Part shown: positions 18,066-26,335 of the stretch, one piece after another | Numbering within the stretch: position 1 is the first letter of the stretch | Layout of the letters: each line of letters starts with the position of its first letter | Assembly: GCA_017450275.1 (NCBI GenBank) | Contig: JAFSVD010000039.1 | Location: 106,594-170,593, forward strand | Source of the DNA: Desulfovibrio sp. | GTDB taxonomy: Bacteria > Desulfobacterota > Desulfovibrionia > Desulfovibrionales > Desulfovibrionaceae | DNA: 64,000 bases | Reading direction: 5' to 3' | Notes under the pieces: generated by a model | Seen by the model: only the letters and a program-made list of their open reading frames with translations | What the model was told of the DNA's origin: nothing | Databases searched by the model: none | Translations under genes and position numbers: made by a program

Positions 18066-20707
18066 GCACCAATCTCCCCTGCTTGCCTGTTTGTAGGGAT
18101 CCCCTTTTACCAAATTCCAAGCCATAAACACATTTTTTGGGCAAACGCTCTCCCTGTCCTTTGTTTGCCCTTCTATGACCAAATACACCTCTCTGCCAAA
18201 GATGCTCTGTTCGCAGAGAGAAGAGATCACAAGCCCTGCTTCTCATTGCTTTTGCCTTGGAGCGCTCAGGTGCTAGCAATAGGCATCGCTGACCGCCCAA
18301 AGCGACGAAGTGTACTGCTCTGCAGGCTGTATAAGGAAAGAGCCTTTGTCACACCCATCCCCCACGCTTTTCCTGAGAACGTGCTTTCAATACAACACGA
18401 TGCCCAAGCAAATACCTTCAACATCCTTGCTATCACGACAAATTTGTTTGTGACAGGGAGTATCGCTGCGTATTTGCACAATGAGCACAAAATACTTGCT
18501 GCCCCTTGGCTCCATCTGCTTTCATAGACTGCATAGATCCTATGAAGCAGTCCGACTTCTGCCATCCCCAAAAAACTTATCTCTCGTTTTGTGTCAGGGC
18601 AGGGGGAGAGCTTCGCTTCGTTGCTGCCATTTCGCACAAAGAAGAGCTCTACAGTGCTTCCTCTTGTGTGCTCGCCATACTGTCAGACCCCGACGAATCA
18701 CCTTTGCTTTCGCTCTCTCCAATACCGAGACGCAATCACGTAAGGCGTCTGATAACGGCTTTCACACTCCATTGCCTACGTACAATTGTGCTTCTATCCA
18801 CAAACGAAATCGTAACTATAAATGTGATTCCTGTGCGTACCCTTCCAATGACAACCCCATCAAAGCAATACACATATCGACGAAGTCGACACGATATCTC
18901 TCTCTGGTGACGCTCAGGAAAGGGAGAAAGAGTCTCTTTCTGCCGAAGTATCCTGGCGGAACGAAAAAACAGGCTTTGATCCCGGCCGTGTGTATGTGTT
19001 TTTTGGGGACTACAGCGAAGGAGTATGCTCTGGCATGAGACGGCAAGCCCCGACCCACAAGGGATACGAGTCTTTTGCCTTTCTCCCCCCCTCGTGGGGA
19101 GCAGAGAGGGGCCTTGCTTTCTCTTTTGGATTTCTCATCGAACCTAATGGAAGATGTGTAACAGCGTGACGCTTCGATGCACTGGCGTACTCTTTTCTTA
19201 CGGGAGTCATCGCTTCAACAATCCTCAGAATGCGTTTGCCGTACTCTCTTGTCCTCCCGTCAATCGCTCTTACGCTGTCTCTCTCTCTTCATCGCCTTTA
19301 TCTTTTTGGCTGCTTTCTTTTCAGACGAGCGTTTTTTGAGGAATCTGTTTATAGCCTACGCCTAAACCTCACGGCTTCGGCCTACAGCGCTTTCTCCTCT
19401 CTGCTATACTCAACGGATACCATTTTCCTTCTTGTGGCGATACCCAATAATGCCACTGTCCAAGGAAGAAAAACATCGTTGGCGTCGTGGGGATAGCGAG
19501 GCTTTACCGGCTTGGATTTTATCCAAGTGAAGCCACTCCACCGAACTGACGCACACAATATCCGTATGGTCTTTTTTCTTCCCAAATGGCAATGCAGTAA
19601 GAAGGCTCTCTTTGCTATGCTCGAAACAAGGGGTACGATATGAAGAGCGGATGACGTCCCATGGATTTGCATACACAATCAAAGATGTGCTGTATGTCTC
19701 TTCCCATCGCACACCCAGATTCCCTGTTTTTTGGGATGATGCTTTTGGCATTGAACTGCAAGAGGGCTTGTTTGATCTCCCATGCTCAAGGGAGATAGCG
19801 TTTACAAAGGCAGCCATACACTCCTTGGCTTTATGCAGCTATCTCAGCGTATTGCAAGCCCGCAATCTCTTCCGCGAGGAAACTCTCTCGCCCATACTCC
19901 AGAGCTCTTCTTGCTGCCATACCTCATCAAAAAAATGTCTCATCCTCTCTGCACGTCCTTGTTCCATGGAGAGAAAATGTGATCTGATCCCTTCACAAAG
20001 CATGTCCTCTTTTGATACAAGGTTTGAGGATCCATGGCCTTTGGGGATGCAATTTCGCAAAACCAAGACAGCGCTTCTGTACACGCCTTTTTTGTACGAG
20101 CCTCCATATAGCTATCAAAAAAGGCACTACCATACGGCTGTTCCTGAGAGACGCAGAGTCACCCATCATCGTTGTGCTGCATGGATTGTTTCACGATTGT
20201 ATACACACGGTAGAGAAGATCGTGCTTTTCCAGCACACCTCTTATGCTACTCATTCGTGTATATCCCCGTACTGCACTTTTCTCGTATTTCGTCCGATCT
20301 TTTCTGTACAGCCTCTTGTTCATGCCGTGTTTTTTCCAAAGACGCCTCCGTCTTTTTACACAACCTTGGCTCTTCCCCTCTGTTCACAAATTGTGACCGC
20401 TGCTGCCTCCCAAGCCTTTGCTCTTGCTCACTGTATTCCCGGGTACACACAGCCATCGTATCTGCGCCAATGCTCTTTGGCTTTTTGAACACGTGTCCTT
20501 GGCGATGGCCTCTAGATGATTGCTGTTCGTCGTGCCCTCTTTTCCCTTTACCTTGGCTTTCCCTCCCTCTTCGCCCTATCGATACACTCGCGCCAGATGA
20601 AATCCACCAACCATGCAATATATTCTCTCAAAACGGGCACCTTGCTCAATACAGTATACCTATGCTCTCTCCAACCATCCTTCCGTGCTTCTATCCAAAG
20701 GATTGTT
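18066..20707. other. 2.6-kb gene-poor region between mdtA and degP-like gene
   Basis: No frame on either strand shows a recognisable domain, and possible frames lack good ribosome sites and normal amino-acid composition. The plus-strand frame at 19612-20934 is rich in Cys, Ser and His and runs into the protease in a different frame. Short minus-strand frames (19839-20084 and 19410-19817, with stretches such as MRHFFDEVWQQEELW) might be remnants of a decayed gene, but I cannot identify one. The stretch holds one copy of a dispersed repeat (18937-19068) and presumably the mdtA and protease promoters. Confidence 0.5.
18937..19068 (+). repeat. Dispersed repeat family 2, copy 1
   Basis: This stretch aligns with 22558-22702. 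Shared blocks in order are TTCTGCC...AGTAT.CC..GCGGAACG, AAAAAC.GGCTTTG, CCCGGC, GTACAGCGAAG-like ACTACAGCGAAGG, GGCATGA, and CGCCCCACAAG-like CGACCCACAAGGG. The copy is diverged by several small indels. No terminal inverted repeat or coding frame is evident. Confidence 0.6.
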
Positions 20708-22036
20708 ATGCCTATTCCCCTCTCTCATTGCCTTCGCCTTTGTGCGTTTCTCTGTCTGTTTTTTGTCACCTTGGCTCCCAATGCCTCCTTCGCAGCGCCA
20801 AGCCCAGGATCTCCCCGATACACACCCGTTGTGGCTGTTGTCCAAAAATGCCAGTCTGCGGTTGTCAACATCACCTGCACTCAAATCAGGGGACAGGCGC
20901 AATCGCCGCTCGATCTTTTTTTCGGCATCCCTGAGTTTGGACGCCGTATGCAAAAACGAGCGAGTCTCGGCTCTGGCGTTATTGTCGACGGCAGACGAGG
21001 TCTTGTACTCACCAATGCCCATGTGATCGCAAACAGTGATGCCATCATGGTGCATCTGCAAGATGGTCGCAATTTCAAAGCCAGTGTGCGCGGTGCCGAA
21101 CCGGACTTTGATATTGCCCTGCTCGCCATTGAAGGCGCATCCAATCTTCCCTCAATTCCCCTGGGCAACTCCCAATCCTTGAGTCCCGGGGAAACTGTTA
21201 TTGCCATTGGCAATCCCTTTGGCTTTAGCCACACCGTTACAACCGGTGTTGTTTCAGCTGTTGGCCGCACCATCCAAACCAAGAGCGGAACCCTGACAGA
21301 TCTCATTCAAAGCGATGCCGCGATCAATCCCGGCAACAGCGGAGGCCCTCTCCTTGATCTGGAAGGCAATCTTGTTGGTATCAATACAGCAGTCGATGCC
21401 AGAGGAGAAGGCATTGGCTTTGCCATTCCCATCAACAAAGCCAAACGCGTCATGGAAAGCCTTGTCCACGATGGCAAGATGGCATCGCTGTGGCTTGGGC
21501 TTCTCGCCGAAGACCTCGACGGCCAGACCGCGTGGAGTTTGGGGCTTATGGCGAATCAAGGTATTCTTATCACGGGCGTCTATGGACATACGCCTGCGGC
21601 AGAAGCAGGCCTTATGCCTGGCGATATTCTTGAAACCATCAACGATACACCCATCCGCGACAGACGGGAATATCTCAATTTGTTGCGCAATCAAACCGGG
21701 GATCCATTGACACTCACCCTCTATCGCGATGGCAAACGATTCCAAACCACCCTCACTCCTGTTGCGCTTGACGATCAAATCTGTGAACAACTTATGAAAG
21801 AACGCTGGGGGATCATGGTTGGACAAGGGCGTAAAGCCGTTGTCATCAAACAGGTTCACAGCGCAGGGCCTGCCAATTTCCTGCGGATCGGCGATCAAAT
21901 TATTGCCATCGGTGGCAAACGCGTTCAATCCATTGCTGATATGCTCCAGGCCTTTCGCCAGGAACGCATGGCTGGCCAAATTTTGCTTCAGGTCGTTCGG
22001 AATGGCCGCGCCTACTATGCCCGGCTGCTCCTTTGA
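20708..22036 (+). CDS. DegP/DegQ-type periplasmic serine protease (HtrA family)
   Basis: The 442-residue protein begins with a signal peptide (PLSHCLRLCAFLCLFFVTLA, cleavage likely after NASFAA). The trypsin-like triad is visible as LTNAHVI (His), DFDIALLAI (Asp) and GNSGGPL (Ser). Two PDZ domains follow, with GILITGVYGHTPAAEAGLMPGD and the second containing GPANFLRIGDQIIAIGG. This architecture is that of DegP/DegQ quality-control proteases of the periplasm. The ATG at 20708 has AAGGA 7 bases upstream; upstream in-frame codons run through gene-poor sequence. No regulator gene is adjacent. Confidence 0.92.
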   Translation: MPIPLSHCLRLCAFLCLFFVTLAPNASFAAPSPGSPRYTPVVAVVQKCQSAVVNITCTQIRGQAQSPLDLFFGIPEFGRRMQKRASLGSGVIVDGRRGLVLTNAHVIANSDAIMVHLQDGRNFKASVRGAEPDFDIALLAIEGASNLPSIPLGNSQSLSPGETVIAIGNPFGFSHTVTTGVVSAVGRTIQTKSGTLTDLIQSDAAINPGNSGGPLLDLEGNLVGINTAVDARGEGIGFAIPINKAKRVMESLVHDGKMASLWLGLLAEDLDGQTAWSLGLMANQGILITGVYGHTPAAEAGLMPGDILETINDTPIRDRREYLNLLRNQTGDPLTLTLYRDGKRFQTTLTPVALDDQICEQLMKERWGIMVGQGRKAVVIKQVHSAGPANFLRIGDQIIAIGGKRVQSIADMLQAFRQERMAGQILLQVVRNGRAYYARLLL

Positions 22037-22082
22037 AGAAAAAACGCTCATAAGCAAACGATTTTCGGCAGAGCACGCAGGC

Positions 22083-22111
22083 TTGACACAAGCGCAGCGT
22101 CAAGCTATGGC
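22083..22111 (+). promoter_or_regulatory. Candidate sigma70 promoter for ferredoxin
   Basis: TTGACA at 22083-22088 and TATGGC at 22106-22111 are separated by 17 bp. The inverted repeat GCTTGAC (22081-22087)...GTCAAGC (22099-22105) overlaps it and could be an operator. The implied leader to the ferredoxin ATG is about 160 nt. Confidence 0.4.
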
Positions 22112-22275
22112 TTGCTCTAGGGTGTCCTTCACGGAATCGTTCAAGGCAAATCGTGAAAAAAGTACGAGAATTGCTTGCGTTTTTGTGATGCTTAGGCACC
22201 TTTTGTTTGGCAATCCCCCCGATTTTCATAAATCAGGGTTTGCACCTAACCGTCCTTTATAAGGAGGATACGACA

Positions 22276-22464
22276 ATGGCCTATAATGTGACCGTCAATC
22301 AGGACAAATGTGTTGGCTGTGGTGAATGCGCTGATGTGTGCCCCGCCGAAGTCTATGAAATGCAGGGTGGCAAGTCTTCTCCGGTGAAAGCCGAAGACTG
22401 CTTGGGCTGTGAATCCTGTGTGGAAAGCTGTGAAGCTGGTGCCATCACTGTTGAAGAGGCATAA
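22276..22464 (+). CDS. 2[4Fe-4S] ferredoxin
   Basis: A 62-residue soluble electron carrier with two cluster motifs, CVGCGECADVCP at about residues 11-22 and CLGCESCVESC near 40-50. It is the classical bacterial dicluster ferredoxin typical of anaerobes, serving oxidoreductases such as pyruvate:ferredoxin oxidoreductase. The second motif lacks the usual proline after the last cysteine (CEAG). ATG 22276 has a perfect AAGGAGG 8 bases upstream, and a strong terminator follows, so it is a monocistronic, probably highly expressed gene. Confidence 0.95.
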   Translation: MAYNVTVNQDKCVGCGECADVCPAEVYEMQGGKSSPVKAEDCLGCESCVESCEAGAITVEEA

Positions 22465-22495
22465 CCGTTTTTCACAAAGAGCAATTCGGTTGAAG

Positions 22496-22520
22496 CCGCC
22501 CCTCTTTACGGGGCGGTTTT
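22496..22520 (+). terminator. Intrinsic terminator after ferredoxin
   Basis: CCGCCCC (22496-22502), loop TCTTTAC, GGGGCGG (22510-22516), then TTTT. Confidence 0.9.
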
Positions 22521-22557
22521 GCCTTAATCCTGATTTTGGACTACGGTTAAAAAGGAT

Positions 22558-22702
22558 ATTTCTGCCAAGTATATCCGAGCGGAACGCAAAAACGGGCTTT
22601 GTCAATATCCCGGCGATTGCGTTCTGAGGGAGTACAGCGAAGCATGCTACGGCATGACGTCTTCGTGGATAAACTGCAAGCTCCGCCCCACAAGAGGGTC
22701 GG
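22558..22702 (+). repeat. Dispersed repeat family 2, copy 2
   Basis: Second copy of the repeat seen at 18937-19068, sharing GAGCGGAACGCAAAAACGGG, GAGTACAGCGAAGCATG, GGCATGACG and CGCCCCACAAGAGGG-type blocks. It lies between the ferredoxin terminator and another strong terminator in the 582-bp gap before the YkgJ gene. Confidence 0.6.
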
Positions 22703-22708
22703 GGTGAT

Positions 22709-22805
22709 TGACAATGTACAAGCCTGCTCACACTAGCTGTATATGTTAGTGGCCGTGCGAGCATTTCTGCCGCCGGGACGTTTCGTCTGGCGGCAGTTTT
22801 CTTTC
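22709..22805 (+). ncRNA. Candidate small RNA ending in a strong terminator
   Basis: Between two strong terminators and with no reading frame, this stretch folds on paper into hairpin GCTC-a-CACTA...TAGTG...GAGC (22726-22762) and then a terminator stem CTGCCGCC (22767-22774)/GGCGGCAG (22789-22796), with inner GACG/CGTC pairs and TTTTC after it. A terminator without a gene upstream suggests a separate short transcript. TTGACA at 22709 has no clear -10 partner, so the promoter is unproven. Confidence 0.35.
22767..22805 (+). terminator. Strong intrinsic terminator, no gene directly upstream
   Basis: Perfect 8-bp outer stem CTGCCGCC/GGCGGCAG plus inner GACG-TTT-CGTC, followed by TTTTCTTTC. Confidence 0.85.
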
Positions 22806-23046
22806 AAAAAAACCAAAAACCCTGGACGAGTATGCAATCTCTTCCCATGCCGCTCTTCCAAGGGGTCTTAGGCGGGGCATACAATATTGGAAGGGCATGC
22901 CACTACCAGGATGCTCCGAAGGCTTGAGTATCAGCCAAGCCATAGAAGAGAGTAGAAAAAGTCAGATTTTAAAATATGGCCAACAAGCTGGACTTCCGGG
23001 CGCTTCAATAAACGTATCGGAATGGAATAGACCAGTAGGAGAGTCC

Positions 23047-23709
23047 ATGATTCCGGATCTTCAACCCATTTTTGACGCCTATGCAAGCCTTCAGGCTGAA
23101 GCCGATAGGCTCTTTCAGACTGTAGCAAAACAGCATCCCGACTGTGTCACCTGTACCGAAGGCTGCAGCGACTGTTGCCATGCCCTTTTTGATCTCTCGC
23201 TCGTTGAGGCCATGGCCATACAAAGAGCGTTTACCAAAGCCTTTGACTACGGGGAACAACGCTCCACGATTCTCACCAACGCGGCACAGATCGACCGCAA
23301 GCTGACAAAACTGAAACGCAATCTTTTTCATATGGAAAAAGAAGGCACATCCCAAAACCAGATTATGGAACAAGCAGCCAAGGAACGCATGCCCTGCCCG
23401 CTTCTCTCTATGGGACGCTGCCTGCTCTATGAAAGCCGTCCTATTACCTGTCGACTCTATGGTATTCCAACCATTATCGGTGATCAGGGGCATGTCTGCG
23501 GTTTTTCGCGCTTTACCATAGGAACACCGTATCCAACCGTGCATATGGATAAAATTCAGGCACGCCTTGAGGCCTTAAGCCACGACATCGCCCAGACTGT
23601 CCACTCGCGTTTTCGCGATCTGGATCAAGTCTATGTGCCGCTCTCCATGGCTCTTCTGACCACCTACGACGAACAATACCTTGGCATTGCACCGGCTCAG
23701 GAGGATTGA
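23047..23709 (+). CDS. YkgJ-family cysteine-cluster protein
   Basis: A 220-residue protein with the cysteine-rich YkgJ (CxxCxxxC) signature: CVTCTEGCSDCCH near residue 34, then CPLLSMGRCLLYESRPITCRLYG near 119-141. These cysteines probably bind a metal or Fe-S cluster; the biochemical role of the family is not established. ATG 23047 has AGGAG about 5 bases upstream, which decides against a longer frame from 22897. The stop overlaps the ATG of the next gene by one base, so it is translationally linked to the two following genes. Confidence 0.88.
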   Translation: MIPDLQPIFDAYASLQAEADRLFQTVAKQHPDCVTCTEGCSDCCHALFDLSLVEAMAIQRAFTKAFDYGEQRSTILTNAAQIDRKLTKLKRNLFHMEKEGTSQNQIMEQAAKERMPCPLLSMGRCLLYESRPITCRLYGIPTIIGDQGHVCGFSRFTIGTPYPTVHMDKIQARLEALSHDIAQTVHSRFRDLDQVYVPLSMALLTTYDEQYLGIAPAQED

Positions 23710-24146
23710 TGGCTCCCCGTATTCCCAAGGAACTCTTTGAAACAGGTCCAAAATACCAGGTCTTAACCGAAGAACAAGAAGCCCTGAAACGACAAATTTA
23801 TGAAAAAATGCGCCCGCAGCGTCGGAAATTTGTCGATCGCATTGGCTATGCCAATTGGGATCCGTTCCAGGAACCCAACCATCCTCTTGATATGCGGGTT
23901 GATGCAGGCATGCAGACAACCGAGCAACTGTTGAATGCTTTTTTCAAATCATTAGGCGAAGAATCGGTCAGTGCCATCTATCGCAAAGGTGCTCTTGATT
24001 GCGCCATGGGATTGATCACCAAGGACGAAAAATATCAAGGGATCTTTGATTTTTGTCTTTGGTACTATGATTCGCTCCAACAGCGGAAGATCCTCACCAA
24101 ATACCAACAGCCAAGCACAACGGAGGCAGGGTCAACCAACCCTTGA
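23709..24146 (+). CDS. Conserved-looking protein of unknown function
   Basis: I do not recognise this 145-residue protein. It is soluble-looking, begins with basic, proline-containing sequence (APRIPKELFETGPKYQVLTE), has QIYEKMRPQRRKFVDRIGY, and ends in a helical part with FDFCLWYYDSLQQRKIL. The composition and a perfect AGGAGG five bases before the ATG support a real gene. The start overlaps the stop of the YkgJ gene and the end lies just before the TPR gene, so the three form one operon. Confidence 0.75.
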   Translation: MAPRIPKELFETGPKYQVLTEEQEALKRQIYEKMRPQRRKFVDRIGYANWDPFQEPNHPLDMRVDAGMQTTEQLLNAFFKSLGEESVSAIYRKGALDCAMGLITKDEKYQGIFDFCLWYYDSLQQRKILTKYQQPSTTEAGSTNP

Positions 24147-24151
24147 TCACC

Positions 24152-24781
24152 ATGAAAGCATCCTACGATTCCCTCGATGAGTATATTGCAGATTTGAAGG
24201 CCGCAATCGCAGAAAACGATCAGTGCGCCAACCACCACTACAATCTCGCCCAAGCATTGCTCGCAAAACGCGATTTCGCTGGTGCCGAGGAATGTTTTCT
24301 CAATGCCGTGAGAAATTCTCCTCGCATGGCGGAAGCCTATGTGCAACTCGGCGGTTTGTGCCTGCAGCGTGGCGATTTGGAAGGCTGCCTCAATTACAAT
24401 AAAGAAGCCTCGCAGTGCCGTCCCCAATACGCTGTTGCCGAAAGCAATATCGCCTTTGTCTATATCCAAAAAGGCGAACCGGACAAAGCCATCGCCCATT
24501 TGACCAAGGCGCTCTCCTGGGCGCCCGAATTTATTCAGGCACGCAATGAACTCGCAACAGCCTTGTATATGAAAGGCAATTTCGAAGGCTGTGAAGAGGC
24601 CTGTCGAAAGATCCTCAATAAAGAACCCACCTTTGCTCCTGCCTGGAACAACTTAGCTCTCGCCCTTTTTGATCTTCAACGCTTTGATGAAGCGATCGAA
24701 GCGTGTGAGAAAGCCCAAGAATACGGCTTTGAGGTTCAAGAAGGTTTTTTGGAGGAATTGAAGCCCTATCGAAAAAAATAA
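24152..24781 (+). CDS. Tetratricopeptide-repeat protein
   Basis: About 209 residues made of consecutive TPR units: NHHYNLAQALLAKRDFAGAEE, AEAYVQLGGLCLQRGDLEG, AVAESNIAFVYIQKGEPDKA, IQARNELATALYMKGNFEG and PAWNNLALALFDLQRFDEA. It lacks a signal peptide, so a cytoplasmic scaffold is likely. ATG 24152 is taken as the start; a TTG at 24143 overlapping the upstream stop is possible, and neither has a strong SD sequence. Together with the YkgJ protein and the unknown protein it may form a small complex, but no partner is known from sequence. A terminator follows immediately. Confidence 0.85.
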   Translation: MKASYDSLDEYIADLKAAIAENDQCANHHYNLAQALLAKRDFAGAEECFLNAVRNSPRMAEAYVQLGGLCLQRGDLEGCLNYNKEASQCRPQYAVAESNIAFVYIQKGEPDKAIAHLTKALSWAPEFIQARNELATALYMKGNFEGCEEACRKILNKEPTFAPAWNNLALALFDLQRFDEAIEACEKAQEYGFEVQEGFLEELKPYRKK

Positions 24782-24815
24782 AGGCACAAAAGCATTGTTT
24801 TGCTTTGTGCCTTTT
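24782..24815 (+). terminator. Intrinsic terminator after the TPR gene
   Basis: AGGCACAAAAGCA and TGCTTTGTGCCT pair with a single bulged A, followed by TTTT. Confidence 0.85.
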
Positions 24816-24840
24816 CTCGTGCTTTTGCAGCTAATACATA

Positions 24841-25170
24841 GTGTCACATTTCATTCATATTCTATAAAATAGAAACACATGACGCGCACCGAGCCCTAGA
24901 GTGGATGCGGGTTGAGATGAAGTATGGCAGACAAGCGTTCTTACCCTTACACCTATCGGTGATGCCAAGCTGGCAACTCTACCAGCACGTATGATCCCGT
25001 CCATGGTGCTGTGTTTTGTCTTTTTTTCCGCCTGTGTACCCGTTTTTTCGCGGATTCCGAGGCCACGAATGACGGATTCAGGTTCTCCCCAGTTCCTCAG
25101 CCGGAGGATGGAATGTATCGACTGGATGAGGAACTGGCCGTGGATTTTCTCCAATGCGAATGAAATAGAC
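24841..25170. repeat. Dispersed element family 1, copy A (MITE-like)
   Basis: A 330-bp non-coding element closely related to 41270-41595. It begins GTGTCACATTTCATTCATAT and ends GCGAATGAAATAGAC; read from the other end this gives GTCTATTTCATTCGC, an imperfect terminal inverted repeat. An internal perfect 10-bp inverted repeat CCAGTTCCTC...GAGGAACTGG is also present. No transposase frame is inside. It follows the TPR terminator and ends 9 bp before the stop of the unknown minus-strand gene. Confidence 0.75.
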
Positions 25171-25178
25171 CAAGAGAG

Positions 25179-25451
25179 CTACCGAAGAAGATCGAGCAAT
25201 CGGGCGATCCGTTCCCTGTTCAAGCCAGAGTGAATACGCAACAATTCCATATTATGCTTTTCAGCTTCCGCTTCCATCATGGACAAGGTTTGTTCCACTT
25301 CCTGAGAATTTGGCAAATGCGGCGTCACAGGCCCTTTCGCTTCAGGTAACACCTGCGCCGCTACTGTCTCATGCAACGCATTGGCCTGTTCGTGGACGGT
25401 AGAGATACAAGTTCCCAAATCGTTATTTCTCGGCATCGTTACCAGTTTCAT
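25179..25451 (-). CDS. Small unrecognised protein
   Basis: A 90-residue helical protein I do not recognise. It contains ISTVHEQANALHETVAAQVL, a proline-containing linker, NSQEVEQTLSMMEAEAEKHNM and the C-terminal GLNRERIARLLDLLR. ATG 25451 has GGAGGG directly upstream, good evidence of translation, and excludes a longer start at 25496. It lies between the coiled-coil gene (104 bp upstream) and MITE-like copy A. Function unknown. Confidence 0.65.
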   Translation of the reverse strand: MKLVTMPRNNDLGTCISTVHEQANALHETVAAQVLPEAKGPVTPHLPNSQEVEQTLSMMEAEAEKHNMELLRIHSGLNRERIARLLDLLR

Positions 25452-25555
25452 TTGACCCTCCAAAAAGAAAGACTCCACCGATCCTATTCTCTGCAAAATT
25501 CATACCATCATTTCCACAATTCTTGGAACATCCCCGCCACACGCCGATTGCTGAT

Positions 25556-26335
25556 CTACAGACCAAACCAATGGAAGCCCCGCGCCAACACAGCAAGAAT
25601 TGCAATCGAGGTTCCAACATACCACTTAACGGCGGAAACTTTCAATCGTTCCATCTCAACTTTAAATGTTGTGCGATCCTCATTCATCTCCTCTCTCAGA
25701 TCCTGTTTAAAATCAGCAATCTCCTTCCCCAGCTCTTCTTTGACTCCAGCAATCTCCTTTTTCAGCTCTTCTTTGACGCCAGAGATCTCCTCCTCCAGTT
25801 TTTCTCTGACGCCAACGATCTCCTTCTCCAGTTTTTCTCTGACGCCAACGATCTCCTTCTCCAGTTTTTCTCTGACGCCAACGATCTCCTTCTCCAGTTT
25901 TTCTCTGACGCCAACGATCTCCTTCTCCAGTTTTTCTCTGACGCCAACGATCTCCTTCTCCAGCTTTTCTCTGGTACCTGCCATCTCTTTTTGCAGCGTT
26001 TCTATTTTACTCCGATTCGTATCTATTTTCCTATCTAAGAATTCTCGAGCATCTTGCATTTCCTTTCGTGCCAACTCTATTTTTCCATCCAAAGATTCTC
26101 GAACATTCCGTATTTCCTTTCGAGTCAACTCTATTTTTCCATCCAAGGATTCTCGAACATTCTGTATTTCCTTTCGAGTCAACTCTATTTTTCTATCCAA
26201 GAGTTCTCGAGTATCGTACACATCCTTTCGAAGATCCCGAATATCATCATTAAACTCTTGTCGCGTCACAAAAACATCAGATATGTTCGCATTTTGCGAA
26301 AGCATACTGTCACAACCCTTTGGCACCAATGACAT
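25556..26335 (-). CDS. Repetitive coiled-coil protein with C-terminal membrane anchor
   Basis: A 259-residue, highly charged, helical protein. The first part has about four 18-residue repeats of the type RKEIQNVRESLDGKIELT (54 bp each). The next has five near-identical 11-residue repeats VREKLEKEIVG plus diverged copies ending in GVKEELGKEIADF (33 bp each at DNA level, about 25797-25975). An 11-residue period suits a right-handed or straight hendecad coiled coil. A C-terminal span (WYVGTSIAILAVLA) anchors it. The layout resembles DUF1640/CCDC90-like proteins, but that is only a shape resemblance. ATG 26335 has GAGGTG 6 bases upstream. Confidence 0.75.
   Translation of the reverse strand: MSLVPKGCDSMLSQNANISDVFVTRQEFNDDIRDLRKDVYDTRELLDRKIELTRKEIQNVRESLDGKIELTRKEIRNVRESLDGKIELARKEMQDAREFLDRKIDTNRSKIETLQKEMAGTREKLEKEIVGVREKLEKEIVGVREKLEKEIVGVREKLEKEIVGVREKLEKEIVGVREKLEEEISGVKEELKKEIAGVKEELGKEIADFKQDLREEMNEDRTTFKVEMERLKVSAVKWYVGTSIAILAVLARGFHWFGL

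Noticed and set aside
18481-19038. A 185-residue plus-strand frame upstream of the protease
   Set aside because: No motif or ribosome site, and it runs through the dispersed repeat.
19612-20934. A 440-residue plus-strand open frame
   Set aside because: Very rich in Cys, Ser, His and Pro, no domain, no ribosome site, and it overlaps the start of the protease in another frame.
24855-25154. A 99-residue minus-strand frame containing MEKIHG in the MITE-like copy A
   Set aside because: A related start occurs in copy B, but the frames diverge through indels and stop at different positions, as expected for non-coding repeat DNA.
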